From NCBI RefSeq assembly GCF_041765605.1, contig NZ_CP168900.1, forward strand, positions 1,566,001-1,630,000: DNA of 64,000 bases, in the 5' to 3' direction. This DNA is from Listeria monocytogenes. Its GTDB lineage: Bacteria; Bacillota; Bacilli; Lactobacillales; Listeriaceae. Positions 21,415 to 31,283 of the stretch are shown one piece after another. How positions within the stretch are numbered: the stretch's first letter is position 1; every line of letters starts with the position of its first letter. The notes under the pieces are model-generated. The model did no database searches and was not told the origin of the DNA. It was given only the letters and a program-made list of their open reading frames with translations. The position numbers and the translations under genes were made by a program.

Positions 21415-22704
21415 TTAATCCATAAATTCAAATTCATAATCAAGCAAGCGAACGATATCGCCGTCTTTAGCACCACGTTTTCTAAGCGCCTCATCGACAC
21501 CCATTGCACGAAGTTGACGAGCAAAACGACTAATAGATGCATCGCGTTCGAAGTTCGTCATCGTGAATAAGCGTTCAATTTTCGCACCACTTAGTACAAA
21601 AGTACCGTCTGGCTCTCTAGAGATCTCGAAGTCAGGTTCATCAGCAACATATTTGTAAAGAACTGTATCTTCGTCTTCTTGTTCCAAAATTTCATTAAGT
21701 GGAAATTCTGGAGTTGTTTCTAATTTATCCGCAATAGCAAGAAGTAATTCGCGAAGTCCCGTTTTTGTTACTGCAGAAATTGGGAATACCGGAATATCTT
21801 CAGCAATTTTTGTTTTAAATTCGTTTAAATTTTCTTCTGCATCAGGCATATCCATTTTATTAGCTACAATAATTTGTGGACGTTCCATTAGGCGCAAGTT
21901 GTACTGTTCAAGTTCATTATTGATAGCCATATAGTCTTCGTATGGAACGCGTCCTTCTGAGCCCGACATATCAATGACATGCACGATAACACGTGTTCTT
22001 TCGATATGACGTAAGAATTGATGACCTAAACCAACACCTTGACTAGCACCTTCAATTAGCCCCGGCAAATCGGCCATAACAAAGCTACGACCATCCCCTG
22101 CGTCAACCATTCCTAAGTTTGGAACAATCGTTGTAAAGTGATACGCCGCGATTTTTGGTCTCGCAGCAGAAACAACCGATAATAACGTTGATTTACCAAC
22201 ACTTGGGAAACCAACTAAACCTACATCTGCTAACACTTTAAGTTCTAATTGTACATTTCGTTCTTGTCCAGGTTCTCCGTTTTCAGAAAGTTCCGGAGCC
22301 GGATTTGCTGGTGTCGCAAAGCGTTTGTTACCACGTCCGCCACGTCCGGCTTTTGCAATAACCGCGCGTTGACCATGTGCGACTAAATCAGCAATAATCT
22401 CACCCGTATCAATATCTTTCACAATGGTTCCTTGTGGTACTTTGACAACTAAATCTTCTGCGCCGCGTCCATGCATACTTTTACTCATGCCATGTTCGCC
22501 GTGCTCTGCTTTAAAGATTCGTTTAAAGCGGAAATCGACCAATGTACGCAGACCTTCATCTACAACAAATACAACGTCTGCTCCTTTACCACCGTCACCG
22601 CCAGCAGGACCACCGTTTGGTACAAATTTTTCGCGACGGAATGCTACCATACCGTCCCCACCATTACCAGCTTTTACATATATCTTAACCTGATCTACAA
22701 ACAT
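21415..22704 (-). CDS. obg: GTPase Obg
   Basis: Essential ribosome-associated GTPase linked to 50S maturation and stress signalling; 429 residues. A glycine-rich Obg fold fills 1-158 ([24 protein letters not shown]). The G domain has [11 protein letters not shown] near 165, DLPGLIEGA near 212 and NKMD near 283. A C-terminal OCT domain ends in LLDYEFEF. The start is set by FVDQVKIYV, the conserved family N-terminus, and GGGAG upstream; 21 extra codons are rejected. It has its own promoter. In Bacillus obg follows the sporulation gene spo0B; here glpFK is upstream. Confidence 0.97.
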   Translation of the reverse strand: MFVDQVKIYVKAGNGGDGMVAFRREKFVPNGGPAGGDGGKGADVVFVVDEGLRTLVDFRFKRIFKAEHGEHGMSKSMHGRGAEDLVVKVPQGTIVKDIDTGEIIADLVAHGQRAVIAKAGRGGRGNKRFATPANPAPELSENGEPGQERNVQLELKVLADVGLVGFPSVGKSTLLSVVSAARPKIAAYHFTTIVPNLGMVDAGDGRSFVMADLPGLIEGASQGVGLGHQFLRHIERTRVIVHVIDMSGSEGRVPYEDYMAINNELEQYNLRLMERPQIIVANKMDMPDAEENLNEFKTKIAEDIPVFPISAVTKTGLRELLLAIADKLETTPEFPLNEILEQEDEDTVLYKYVADEPDFEISREPDGTFVLSGAKIERLFTMTNFERDASISRFARQLRAMGVDEALRKRGAKDGDIVRLLDYEFEFMD

Positions 22705-22744
22705 AATTTTTATATTCTCCCGTTCCTTAAAAGTCTTATCTTTC

Positions 22745-22774
22745 ATTATAACGAACAAACTATACATCTGTCAC
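22745..22774 (-). promoter_or_regulatory. Promoter of obg
   Basis: GTGACA (22769-22774), 18 nt, perfect TATAAT (22745-22750), about 40 nt before the obg start. Confidence 0.75.
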
Positions 22775-22816
22775 TATATTTATTTCTATTTCCAAATATT
22801 TATTTGTTTTACATAA

Positions 22817-22852
22817 CAAAAAAGCGCCAAATGCTTTTACACATTTGGCGCA
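22817..22852 (-). terminator. Terminator of glpFK
   Basis: A perfect 10-bp stem GCGCCAAATG / CATTTGGCGC, 8-nt loop, TTTTTT tail on the minus strand, just after the glpK stop. Confidence 0.94.
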
Positions 22853-22862
22853 TCTTAAGATA

Positions 22863-24407
<1,545 letters not shown>

Positions 24408-24430
24408 TTAGAGCTAGTTATCATTCTAGC

Positions 24431-25249
24431 TTATGCTAAATCTTTTTTCTTGTCGAGTTGCATCGTTAAAATAATAATTAAAACAAATAATACTGCGAAT
24501 ACCCAGAACCACATTCCAAGTTCTCCGTTAATAATGGCATTATACCCTAAAGCTCCGAGTGCACCACCCATGATTGGTCCAATAACCGGAACCCATGAGT
24601 ATCCCCAATCTGATCCACCTTTACCAGAAATCGGCCAAACAAAATGAGCGATTCTTGGACCAAGGTCACGAGCTGGGTTGATGGCATAACCTGTAGTTCC
24701 ACCAAGAGACATCCCGATAGCTACGATTAACGCACCAACAACAAGTGGATTTAATCCATCTGAAAAGGAATTAGCACCTAGTGATAGTAATCCAAATACT
24801 AAAATAAAAGTACCTAATGCTTCACCAAAAAAGTTAGATGTAAAATGGCGAATAGCTGGCGCCGTTGCAAAAACACCTAGTTTTGTTGGTTTGTCTTCTG
24901 TTTGTTTCCAGTGTGGATAGTAATGTAACCATATTAGCGTTGCCCCGATAAATGCCCCGATAAACTGAGCAAGAATATATGGCAGCACGTAATTCCACGG
25001 GAAAGCACCTGCAAGCGCCATACCAATAGTTACAGCAGGGTTAAGATGGGCCATACTCATATATCCTGAAACATATACACCCATTGTAACACCTAGCCCC
25101 CAAGCTAAAGTAATAACGACCCAGCCGCCATTCTCCGCTTTAGATCTTTTCAGTGAAACACCTGCTACGACACCAGCACCTAAAATAATTAGGATAGCCG
25201 TACCAATAACTTCACCTAGAAATTGTGTTGCTAAACTTGTGTCAATCAT
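24431..25249 (-). CDS. glpF: Glycerol uptake facilitator, aquaglyceroporin
   Basis: MIP-family channel for glycerol, 272 residues with six membrane helices and two half-helices. Both NPA signatures are present: NPAVTIG near residue 64 and the variant NPARDLG near 200. The Asp after the second is the glycerol-channel type. The frame could begin 36 codons earlier, but those lie in the leader, and AAGGAG is well placed before ATG 25249. First gene of glpFK, behind a cre-overlapped promoter and an apparent leader terminator. In Bacillus this locus holds spo0B, so this placement is a Listeria-type rearrangement. Confidence 0.97.
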   Translation of the reverse strand: MIDTSLATQFLGEVIGTAILIILGAGVVAGVSLKRSKAENGGWVVITLAWGLGVTMGVYVSGYMSMAHLNPAVTIGMALAGAFPWNYVLPYILAQFIGAFIGATLIWLHYYPHWKQTEDKPTKLGVFATAPAIRHFTSNFFGEALGTFILVFGLLSLGANSFSDGLNPLVVGALIVAIGMSLGGTTGYAINPARDLGPRIAHFVWPISGKGGSDWGYSWVPVIGPIMGGALGALGYNAIINGELGMWFWVFAVLFVLIIILTMQLDKKKDLA

Positions 25250-25335
25250 CTTTTCCAACTCCTTCTTCTTGCTTATTTGTAGCACCGGAATTTTAACACT
25301 TACTAGTCCCCTTACATTCCGATTATCAATTAACT

Positions 25336-25399
25336 TCAAAAAAAGAATGACAATCAAAACGTAGGCACACTAGTACCCTTGCATCGTTTCGATTGTCAT
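25336..25399 (-). terminator. Leader terminator of glpF (possible GlpP-type attenuator)
   Basis: In the transcribed leader, about 90-150 nt before the glpF start, arms 25385-25399 and 25347-25361 form a 15-bp inverted repeat with one wobble (ATGACAATCGAAACG and its complement). It is followed at once by TTCTTTTTTTG. This has the form of an intrinsic terminator. In B. subtilis, glp leaders carry such terminators overcome by GlpP with glycerol 3-phosphate. The structure is seen; GlpP control is inferred. Confidence 0.8.
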
Positions 25400-25432
25400 C
25401 TCTTCTCCTGACATGTTAATTAACTTGAGTCT

Positions 25433-25461
25433 ATTTAATCATATCAAGAAAACGCTGTCAA
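25433..25461 (-). promoter_or_regulatory. glpFK promoter overlapped by cre
   Basis: -35 TTGACA (25456-25461), 17 nt, -10 TTAAAT (25433-25438). The minus-strand stretch 25446-25461 reads TTGACAGCGTTTTCTT, one mismatch from the CcpA site WTGNNARCGNWWWCAW, and covers the -35 and spacer. CcpA bound there should block RNA polymerase when preferred sugars are present. From 25462 to about 25576 I see nothing further. Confidence 0.8.
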
Positions 25462-25576
25462 TCAAACGACTTGTCCTATTTTTCACAATGTCTCTTCATC
25501 TGCCTCTTTACATTTACCCCAATTCACGAGAGTTATAACCCATTTTAAAAGAAATTAATTCACAAAGATGAAAACA

Positions 25577-25610
25577 CAAAAAAACCGTCACAAGTGACGG
25601 TTTTTTTGTG
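25577..25610 (-). terminator. Terminator of rplU-prp-rpmA
   Basis: A perfect 9-bp stem AACCGTCAC / GTGACGGTT, minimal loop, with A-run and T-run on both sides; it ends the ribosomal protein operon directly after rpmA. Confidence 0.93.
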
Positions 25611-25611
25611 T

Positions 25612-25902
25612 TTAAGCTTCTTGTACTTCAGGATAAACGCTAACTTTTTTCTTGTCGCGTCCCATACGTTCGAAACGTACAACGCCGTCAGTTTTAGCGA
25701 ATAAAGTATCATCGCCGCCACGTCCTACGTTAGTTCCTGGATAGATTTTAGTACCACGTTGACGGTAAAGGATAGATCCACCAGTAACAAATTGTCCGTC
25801 CGCACGTTTTGCACCTAAACGTTTTGATTCAGAGTCACGTCCGTTAGAAGTCGAACCGCCACCCTTTTTGTGCGCAAAATGTTGAATATCAAATTTTAAC
25901 AT
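25612..25902 (-). CDS. rpmA: 50S ribosomal protein L27, with N-terminal presequence
   Basis: L27 lies at the peptidyl-transferase centre; 96 residues. The mature part has [19 protein letters not shown] and the typical GTKIYPG core. Ahead of it is [10 protein letters not shown], the Firmicutes presequence. In Staphylococcus aureus this is removed by the cysteine protease Prp, whose gene is just upstream here. The exact cut, near His-Phe-Ala at residues 8-10, is inferred from that family. Third gene of rplU-prp-rpmA. Confidence 0.97.
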
Positions 25903-25915
25903 GAAATTCCACCTC

Positions 25916-26233
25916 CTATTTGGAGTTAATTTTTATATGATCAGGATAGCTGTACGCTAATGACCTTAGTTGATTTTCCATCCCTGTAAGCAAGATTTGC
26001 ACCACGTCATCTCCGACATAATCAGCAGGCACAGAATAGTAAAGGTAACCCTCCGACTCTTCTATTACAGGCTCAAAATCACGTACTTCCGAAATAGCAT
26101 TCACCATTCCAAAAGCAATAGAGGAAGCTCCTGCACATACCAAATCACTGCCATGTTCGGCAAAATCGGCGTGTCCACTCATTGTAAAAGAAATTATTTG
26201 GTTGTCTTCTCGCATAACATCGACTTGAATCAT
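25916..26233 (-). CDS. prp: Ribosomal-processing cysteine protease Prp (YsxB)
   Basis: A 105-residue protease that trims the N-terminal extension of L27. His-21 in the SGHADF motif and Cys-33 in DLVCAGAS are 12 residues apart, the catalytic His/Cys spacing of the family. It lies between rplU and rpmA, the standard Firmicutes arrangement, with gaps of 18 and 13 nt. The substrate presequence is visible in the adjacent rpmA, which supports the function directly. Confidence 0.95.
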
Positions 26234-26251
26234 TGTTTTCGTCCTTTCAAA

Positions 26252-26560
26252 TTAAGCATTGATTGCATCAATAGTTAATTTTGTGTAAGGTTGACGATGA
26301 CCTTGTTTTTTGTGGTAGTTCTTTTTCGGTTTATATTTATAAACTGTCAATTTCTTCGCACGGCCTTGTTTTTCAACTTTAGCTGTTACAGTTGCGCCTT
26401 CCACGAATGGAACGCCAACTTTAGCGGAATCTCCACCTACGAATAGAACTTTGTCAAAAGTAACAACATCACCAACTTCACCTGCTAATTTCTCAACATA
26501 GATCTCTTGGCCTGCTTCTACTTTGATTTGTTTCCCACCTGTTTCAATAATTGCGTACAT
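26252..26560 (-). CDS. rplU: 50S ribosomal protein L21
   Basis: Early-assembly 50S protein binding 23S rRNA; 102 residues, normal. It starts [15 protein letters not shown] and has the C-terminal [17 protein letters not shown] signature. AGGAGG lies 7 nt before the ATG. First gene of rplU-prp-rpmA, preceded by an L21 leader that probably gives autogenous control. Confidence 0.98.
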   Translation of the reverse strand: MYAIIETGGKQIKVEAGQEIYVEKLAGEVGDVVTFDKVLFVGGDSAKVGVPFVEGATVTAKVEKQGRAKKLTVYKYKPKKNYHKKQGHRQPYTKLTIDAINA

Positions 26561-26571
26561 ACTTGCACCTC

Positions 26572-26662
26572 CTCATATACTAAGACTCGCCATCACAGGG
26601 GATTTACACGAAGTAAACACTTGACCCAGCTCTGTGCGGTTGTAGCTTGGTGCGCTACAAAC
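26572..26662 (-). ncRNA. L21 leader (ribosomal protein leader)
   Basis: About 90 nt of structured 5' UTR between the promoter and rplU. A hairpin TGTAGC / GCTACA lies at 26641-26659, with further pairing down to the ribosome-binding site. Position and features match the Firmicutes L21 leader motif, thought to mediate L21 feedback. No covariance search was run. Confidence 0.8.
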
Positions 26663-26673
26663 ATAACAGTAAA

Positions 26674-26703
26674 ATGATAGCATAAGCAACCTGCCTATGT
26701 CAA
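26674..26703 (-). promoter_or_regulatory. Promoter of rplU-prp-rpmA
   Basis: TTGACA (26698-26703), 18 nt, TATCAT (26674-26679), with TG upstream of the -10. It lies in the short gap after rng. Confidence 0.8.
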
Positions 26704-26716
26704 CCAATTGTTGATT

Positions 26717-28078
26717 TTAGTTCTCCACTCGGGCAATTTGATAAAACGGGACTCTTTCATCCGCCACTTCCCAATCAATTGGCGCATTGTTAAACGTATT
26801 CAAATCTAAAAATGCATCTAAAACGTCTTCTGTTGTGATAATTTGAATACTATTTGGTTCATTTTGCATAATACCAGAAAGTTCTCGTTCTAATTCAAAA
26901 GCCAGCGTCTCTTTAGATGCCACATGACCCGTCGCGTAACAAATTGGACAAGGTATCGTTGTCATTTCTAAAAATGATTGTTGCTTCTTGCGTCTTGTCA
27001 ATTGTAGTAACCCTGACTGCGAAAGTGCTGCAACTTGTGTTGTAATGTATTCTTCTCTTGTTTGGCTCTCTAACGCCTCGTATAGCTCCGTGTAGCCTGC
27101 TTCTGACATTCCACCAATGAAGTCTACCAAAATCATCCCACTCATATTACGTAATCTAATTTGTCGAAGGATTTCTGGAACTGCTTTAAGATTTACCAAT
27201 TCTACCGTTTTTTCTTTTACTGTAGTACCCTTGAACTTACCTGAGTTTACATCAACTACCCACATTGCCTCTGTTTTTTCAATAAATAACGAAGAACCAT
27301 TACTCAAATGAACAACCGGCCGTGCTAGTCTATCCATTTGTGCTTTAATTCCCAAATCTGCAAATAAATCTGCGCTCTTTTTTAAAGTGATTTGCTGATC
27401 TGGCCATGTGGTTTCTAACATTTTTGCAAACTCAAAATCATCCGTAATAATTTCGGATGGTTTGTATCTCTCAACGAATTGCTTTGTATTAGTCAAAATC
27501 CCAGAAGCTGCTGCTAAAAGTAGTCCTGGTTTTTTGCGTTTGCTTGCTTCTTTTAATAATGCTTGGTGTTTATCTCTCGCTTGAACCAAGGCTTGTTGTA
27601 ATTGTTCTTTTGTGGCAAATTCTGCATTAGATCGAATAATTAATGCTTCATTTTCTTCTACCAACGTTTCCATTATTTTTTTTAATGTGATTTTCTCTAC
27701 TATTCTTTTAGAAACAGAAATGTATTCTTTACCATACAAATAAATAAGCAAATCACTAGAAAATTCTAGCACAGCGGTTAGTAACGGAAGTTTCGTTGCG
27801 CTACCTTCTCGAACAATTTGAACGGGAATTTTAGCACCTTGCGTTTTATCATAGCTTGCTGGAATATCTTTCAAATGAATGAAACCTTTGTTATTATTAC
27901 CTAAATCAACAAAAGCCGCTTCCATTTTTCGGTCAATCTTTTGAATAAATCCATAATAAATATCACCAACCTGAACTTTTTCAGAAGGTCGGACAATTTC
28001 GACATCTATTAACAAATCATCTTCCATTACCGCTGCTCGCTTTTCAATAGGAGCCGCACTTACCACTAGCTTTTTCAT
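26717..28078 (-). CDS. rng: Ribonuclease G/E family protein
   Basis: Endoribonuclease family acting in rRNA processing and mRNA decay; 453 residues. An S1 domain (about residues 35-120) is followed by the RNase E/G core. The metal aspartates are in VVDVNSGKF near 275 and LVDFIGGM near 320, and the zinc-link cysteines in CPICYATGH near 378, so it looks active. It is a little shorter than E. coli RNase G and lacks the RNase E scaffold. B. subtilis itself has no RNase E/G. The position between minD and rplU is where spoIVFA-spoIVFB stand in spore formers. Role relative to RNase Y and J is unknown. Confidence 0.92.
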   Translation of the reverse strand: MKKLVVSAAPIEKRAAVMEDDLLIDVEIVRPSEKVQVGDIYYGFIQKIDRKMEAAFVDLGNNNKGFIHLKDIPASYDKTQGAKIPVQIVREGSATKLPLLTAVLEFSSDLLIYLYGKEYISVSKRIVEKITLKKIMETLVEENEALIIRSNAEFATKEQLQQALVQARDKHQALLKEASKRKKPGLLLAAASGILTNTKQFVERYKPSEIITDDFEFAKMLETTWPDQQITLKKSADLFADLGIKAQMDRLARPVVHLSNGSSLFIEKTEAMWVVDVNSGKFKGTTVKEKTVELVNLKAVPEILRQIRLRNMSGMILVDFIGGMSEAGYTELYEALESQTREEYITTQVAALSQSGLLQLTRRKKQQSFLEMTTIPCPICYATGHVASKETLAFELERELSGIMQNEPNSIQIITTEDVLDAFLDLNTFNNAPIDWEVADERVPFYQIARVEN

Positions 28079-28089
28079 CCAATCACCTT

Positions 28090-28125
28090 TTATAAAGACC
28101 CTTCATCTAAAAGATAAAGGGTCTA
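28090..28125 (-). terminator. Terminator of mreBCD-minCD
   Basis: Stem AGACCCTT / AAGGGTCT (extendable) after the minD stop on the minus strand, with only a short TTATAAAA tail, so termination may be partial and allow rng transcription. Confidence 0.7.
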
Positions 28126-28130
28126 ATTTT

Positions 28131-28931
28131 TTATTTTCCGCCAAAAAGTTGTTTTAAGCGCGAGAAAAATCCTGCTTTTTTCGTTTCAATCGACATTAAC
28201 GGAATAGACTCTCCAAGAATACGTCGAGCAATATTACGGTAACCTTGTGAAGCACGGTTGTTTGGCAACATAGCTACTGGGTCCCCGCTATTAGAAGAAC
28301 GAATAACTTCATCATCATCAATGATAATTCCAAGCAATTCAATCGATAAATGCGTAGTAATTTCATCAATATCCATTACATCACCATTCATCATCATTTG
28401 CGTACGAATTCGATTAATAATTAATTTTGGTGGCTCAATATCTTCTTTTTCAAGTAGGCCAATAATTCTATCCGCGTCACGAACTGCTGATATTTCCGGG
28501 GTTGTAACCACAATCGCTTTGTCTGCACCAGCAACCGCATTTTTATAACCAGTTTCAATTCCTGCAGGACAATCAATTAAAATAAAATCATAATCGGGAC
28601 GCAATTGGTTAATTAACTCCACCATTTGTTCGCCTGAAACAGCATTTTTATCCGTTGTTTGCGCAGCTGGAAGCAAGAAAAGTAAATCATCAAAACGTTT
28701 ATCTTTAATCATCGCTTGATGAATTTTACAGCGACCTTCTACCACATCCACTAAATCATAAATAATTCGATTCTCCAGACCTAAAACAACATCTAAATTG
28801 CGAAGGCCGATATCCATATCAATCAAGCACACTTTCTTACCTTGAAGAGCAAGTGCTGTCCCTAAGTTAGCAGTTGAAGTAGTTTTTCCTACTCCACCTT
28901 TCCCAGAAGTAATGACTATAGCTTCTCCCAT
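28131..28931 (-). CDS. minD: Septum-site determining ATPase MinD
   Basis: Membrane-associated ParA-type ATPase that recruits MinC to prevent polar division; 266 residues. Deviant Walker A KGGVGKTT lies at residues 10-17, with DIGLRNLD and the LIDCPAGIE motif. The C-terminal amphipathic membrane-targeting helix is FFSRLKQLF. It is 2 nt downstream of minC. As in B. subtilis there is no minE here. Confidence 0.98.
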   Translation of the reverse strand: MGEAIVITSGKGGVGKTTSTANLGTALALQGKKVCLIDMDIGLRNLDVVLGLENRIIYDLVDVVEGRCKIHQAMIKDKRFDDLLFLLPAAQTTDKNAVSGEQMVELINQLRPDYDFILIDCPAGIETGYKNAVAGADKAIVVTTPEISAVRDADRIIGLLEKEDIEPPKLIINRIRTQMMMNGDVMDIDEITTHLSIELLGIIIDDDEVIRSSNSGDPVAMLPNNRASQGYRNIARRILGESIPLMSIETKKAGFFSRLKQLFGGK

Positions 28932-28933
28932 GT

Positions 28934-29611
28934 TTAACGCCCTCCTTGAAAATTAGAAATTTCAGGTCTAATTTTTCTTATCTTATGTATTCCATCAATT
29001 ACTATCTCACCTGCATCATTAACAAATGCAGAAAATAAATCTGTTTCAGTAACCTCTTTATAATCCTCACTATCAAAGCCATACACCTTACCGGCTATCC
29101 TAACTTGTGATGGATAAAGAAATTTCCCTGCTACAACAGCATTTTCGTTTCCTTCAAAACCAGCGTGAATAATTCCTTTAATATTACCCAGAACAAACAC
29201 ATTCCCATTTGAACGGATTTGTCCTCCAGGATTCACATCGCCAATTAGCAAGAAATCTCCTGGAACCTGAACAACTTGTCCAGAACGAATAATCGTTGCC
29301 ATAGAAAAAATCTGATCATTTTCTTTCCATTTTTTAGCCTCATCTTTAGACATTACATTACTATAAAATGCACTAATCTTCATTTGACTATTTTTATGAA
29401 TAATAGTGGATATTTCGCGCTCTTCTTCCTCTGAAAATAGACGGTTACCAATTTGAACTTGCACCTCTAATTTTTCACCAGAGTATGGGTTTTGTTTCTG
29501 ATCTGCTAGCAATTGAGTTAATTCTTGTTGCAACTCAAGTATACTCGCTTTATCACTAAGAAAAATACTAATGCCATCTTTTGTGCCTTTAATTTGAACA
29601 TTCTTCTTCAT
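28934..29611 (-). CDS. minC: Septum-site inhibitor MinC
   Basis: Inhibits FtsZ assembly away from mid-cell; 225 residues. The N-terminal FtsZ-interacting domain (about 1-105) is followed by the C-terminal beta-helix (about 120-215) with GDVNPGGQIRSNGNVFVLG and AGFEGNENAVV, the MinD-binding part. The GTG start four codons earlier lies in the GGGGTGA ribosome-binding site, so the ATG is chosen. Confidence 0.95.
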   Translation of the reverse strand: MKKNVQIKGTKDGISIFLSDKASILELQQELTQLLADQKQNPYSGEKLEVQVQIGNRLFSEEEEREISTIIHKNSQMKISAFYSNVMSKDEAKKWKENDQIFSMATIIRSGQVVQVPGDFLLIGDVNPGGQIRSNGNVFVLGNIKGIIHAGFEGNENAVVAGKFLYPSQVRIAGKVYGFDSEDYKEVTETDLFSAFVNDAGEIVIDGIHKIRKIRPEISNFQGGR

Positions 29612-29697
29612 ATACGATTTCACCCCGCAACATTTATACTCTAGCCTTTAGTATACACTAACTCAAATTAAATGATAATAAAAAAATACTTTTTTTG

Positions 29698-29755
29698 AAA
29701 AAAACAGCTTGAAATCGCAAACTGTGGAGATTCTCCACAGTCATACTTTTTCAAG
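29698..29755 (-). terminator. Large hairpin between mreD and minC
   Basis: An inner perfect stem ACTGTGGAGA / TCTCCACAGT (29721-29741) is nested in an outer arm pair CTTGAAA / TTTCAAG (29708-29755). It is followed on the minus strand by CTGTTTTTTTC. It has the form of a terminator or attenuator inside the mre-min cluster. Confidence 0.75.
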
Positions 29756-29789
29756 TAATAGCGAATTCAAACTGATAAAATTACGATAG

Positions 29790-30308
29790 TTATTCTGATT
29801 TAACCAAACGATCGAGAAACAATCGGAATGGGAAAAAGACAACTAAAAAGAATGCCAAATTGAACAAAATGGTTGTCCATAAACGTTGATCAATAAAAAC
29901 AGGAATCGTCATCGTTGTCGTACCGATCAAATAATAAAACGCATATACTAAACTTTCTGTAAGGATAATATTAAATATCGCGATTAATCCAACAAGGAGT
30001 ATGTTATTTTGTAACACTTTCATAAATTTATCTGTGATATACACAGTAAAAGGAAAGATTGCAAAATAAATTCCCATCACGCCTGTATAATAAATATCAA
30101 ACACTAAGCCTAGAATAAAAGCATAAACTAAAGTCGTATTTCGTTTATAAAAACAAGTCATTATCGTCAACATGATTAGTAAAAAATGCGGAATAAAAAG
30201 GTGCTTATCATTAAAAAGACCATTCGCAAACTGAAGGCTAAAAACTCCTTCTAGAATAAAGGTTCCAACCATGATTGCAGGAAGTGCAATGTTTTTCTTA
30301 ACATTCAT
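29790..30308 (-). CDS. mreD: Rod shape-determining protein MreD
   Basis: Polytopic membrane protein of the elongasome, 172 residues with about five hydrophobic segments. Conservation is low, as usual; the family is recognised by GLVFDIYYTGVMGIY near residue 70 and by position 2 nt after mreC. It acts with MreB, MreC, RodA and PBP2-type synthases in side-wall growth. Confidence 0.95.
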   Translation of the reverse strand: MNVKKNIALPAIMVGTFILEGVFSLQFANGLFNDKHLFIPHFLLIMLTIMTCFYKRNTTLVYAFILGLVFDIYYTGVMGIYFAIFPFTVYITDKFMKVLQNNILLVGLIAIFNIILTESLVYAFYYLIGTTTMTIPVFIDQRLWTTILFNLAFFLVVFFPFRLFLDRLVKSE

Positions 30309-30310
30309 GA

Positions 30311-31198
30311 TTATTGTCCTCCAGTCGCGTCTGAACTAGTTGCATCATCATCCGTAGTTCCTGCTTCTGCTGAACGCTTGAGCACAGTTACATGGTTTAG
30401 ATCATACATGTCAGCACCTGGCTTAATAAACGCGGTTTGAGATAATCCCATTTTATCAGTTTCAACTTTTTCAATTGTACCAATAAAGATTCCTGCTGGG
30501 AATTTCCCGCCGAGTCCAGAAGTAACAACTTTCTGTCCTTTTTTAAATTTCATGTCATACGGTAATTGTTTTAATTCGAGCAGCTTAGTATCACTGTCAT
30601 ATCCATTGATAATTCCAAATGCGTTTTCCTCACCCTGCACTTTAGCAGAAACACGGTTTTTAACATCCGATGAAGTTAATAGTTCAACCGTAGCCGATTT
30701 AGCACCTGTTGTTGTTACTTTACCAATAAGACCGCTTGGTGTAGTAACTGCCATATCAGGTTTCACTCCATCACTTGAACCTTTGTCAATTTCTATTTGA
30801 TCGTTCCAATTAGTAGGATTTCTAGAAATAACAGAGGCATTAAGCGGATCATAATCACGTATACTATCAGTGATATCAAGGCTTTCTTTTAAATCTTTAT
30901 TTTCTTTTTTCAAGTCTGCAACTTCACTTTCAAGTTGTGCCAATTCTTCTAAACGTTCTTTCAGATGTTGGTTTTCAGTGTAAGTATTTTTTAAATCAAC
31001 CACTCCACCAACTGCACCTGAGATAAATGAAGTAGGCTTAGCTACTAGATTTTCGCCAAATCCAACAACATCTTTCACAAATTGTTCCGGCCACGAAGCA
31101 TTCTCACGATCACGTAAAGAAAAACCAACTAACGCGACAAGAACAATAATAGATATTAACAAGATAATCAAACGTTTATTGAGAAAAAATTGTGGCAT
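30311..31198 (-). CDS. mreC: Rod shape-determining protein MreC
   Basis: Bitopic elongasome scaffold, 295 residues. An N-terminal membrane helix (about 8-26) is followed by a coiled coil (about 72-108, rich in Leu/Glu/Lys heptads) and the beta-rich domain with VISRNPTNWNDQIEIDKGSSDGV and a GLGGKFPAG segment. The C-terminal tail is Ser/Thr/Asp-rich and probably disordered. It lies between mreB and mreD. Confidence 0.96.
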   Translation of the reverse strand: MPQFFLNKRLIILLISIIVLVALVGFSLRDRENASWPEQFVKDVVGFGENLVAKPTSFISGAVGGVVDLKNTYTENQHLKERLEELAQLESEVADLKKENKDLKESLDITDSIRDYDPLNASVISRNPTNWNDQIEIDKGSSDGVKPDMAVTTPSGLIGKVTTTGAKSATVELLTSSDVKNRVSAKVQGEENAFGIINGYDSDTKLLELKQLPYDMKFKKGQKVVTSGLGGKFPAGIFIGTIEKVETDKMGLSQTAFIKPGADMYDLNHVTVLKRSAEAGTTDDDATSSDATGGQ

Positions 31199-31283
31199 AA
31201 CGACACCTCATCTCGTTAGTACTCTTTTTCCATTTTTTTGAAGCTAATTCATCTTGTTATATGACATAAATGAGTGTGTCCAT

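Noticed and set aside
25462-25576. Possible remnant of spo0B between rpmA and glpF
   Set aside because: The stretch is short and AT-rich with stops in all frames I read; no recognisable protein similarity.
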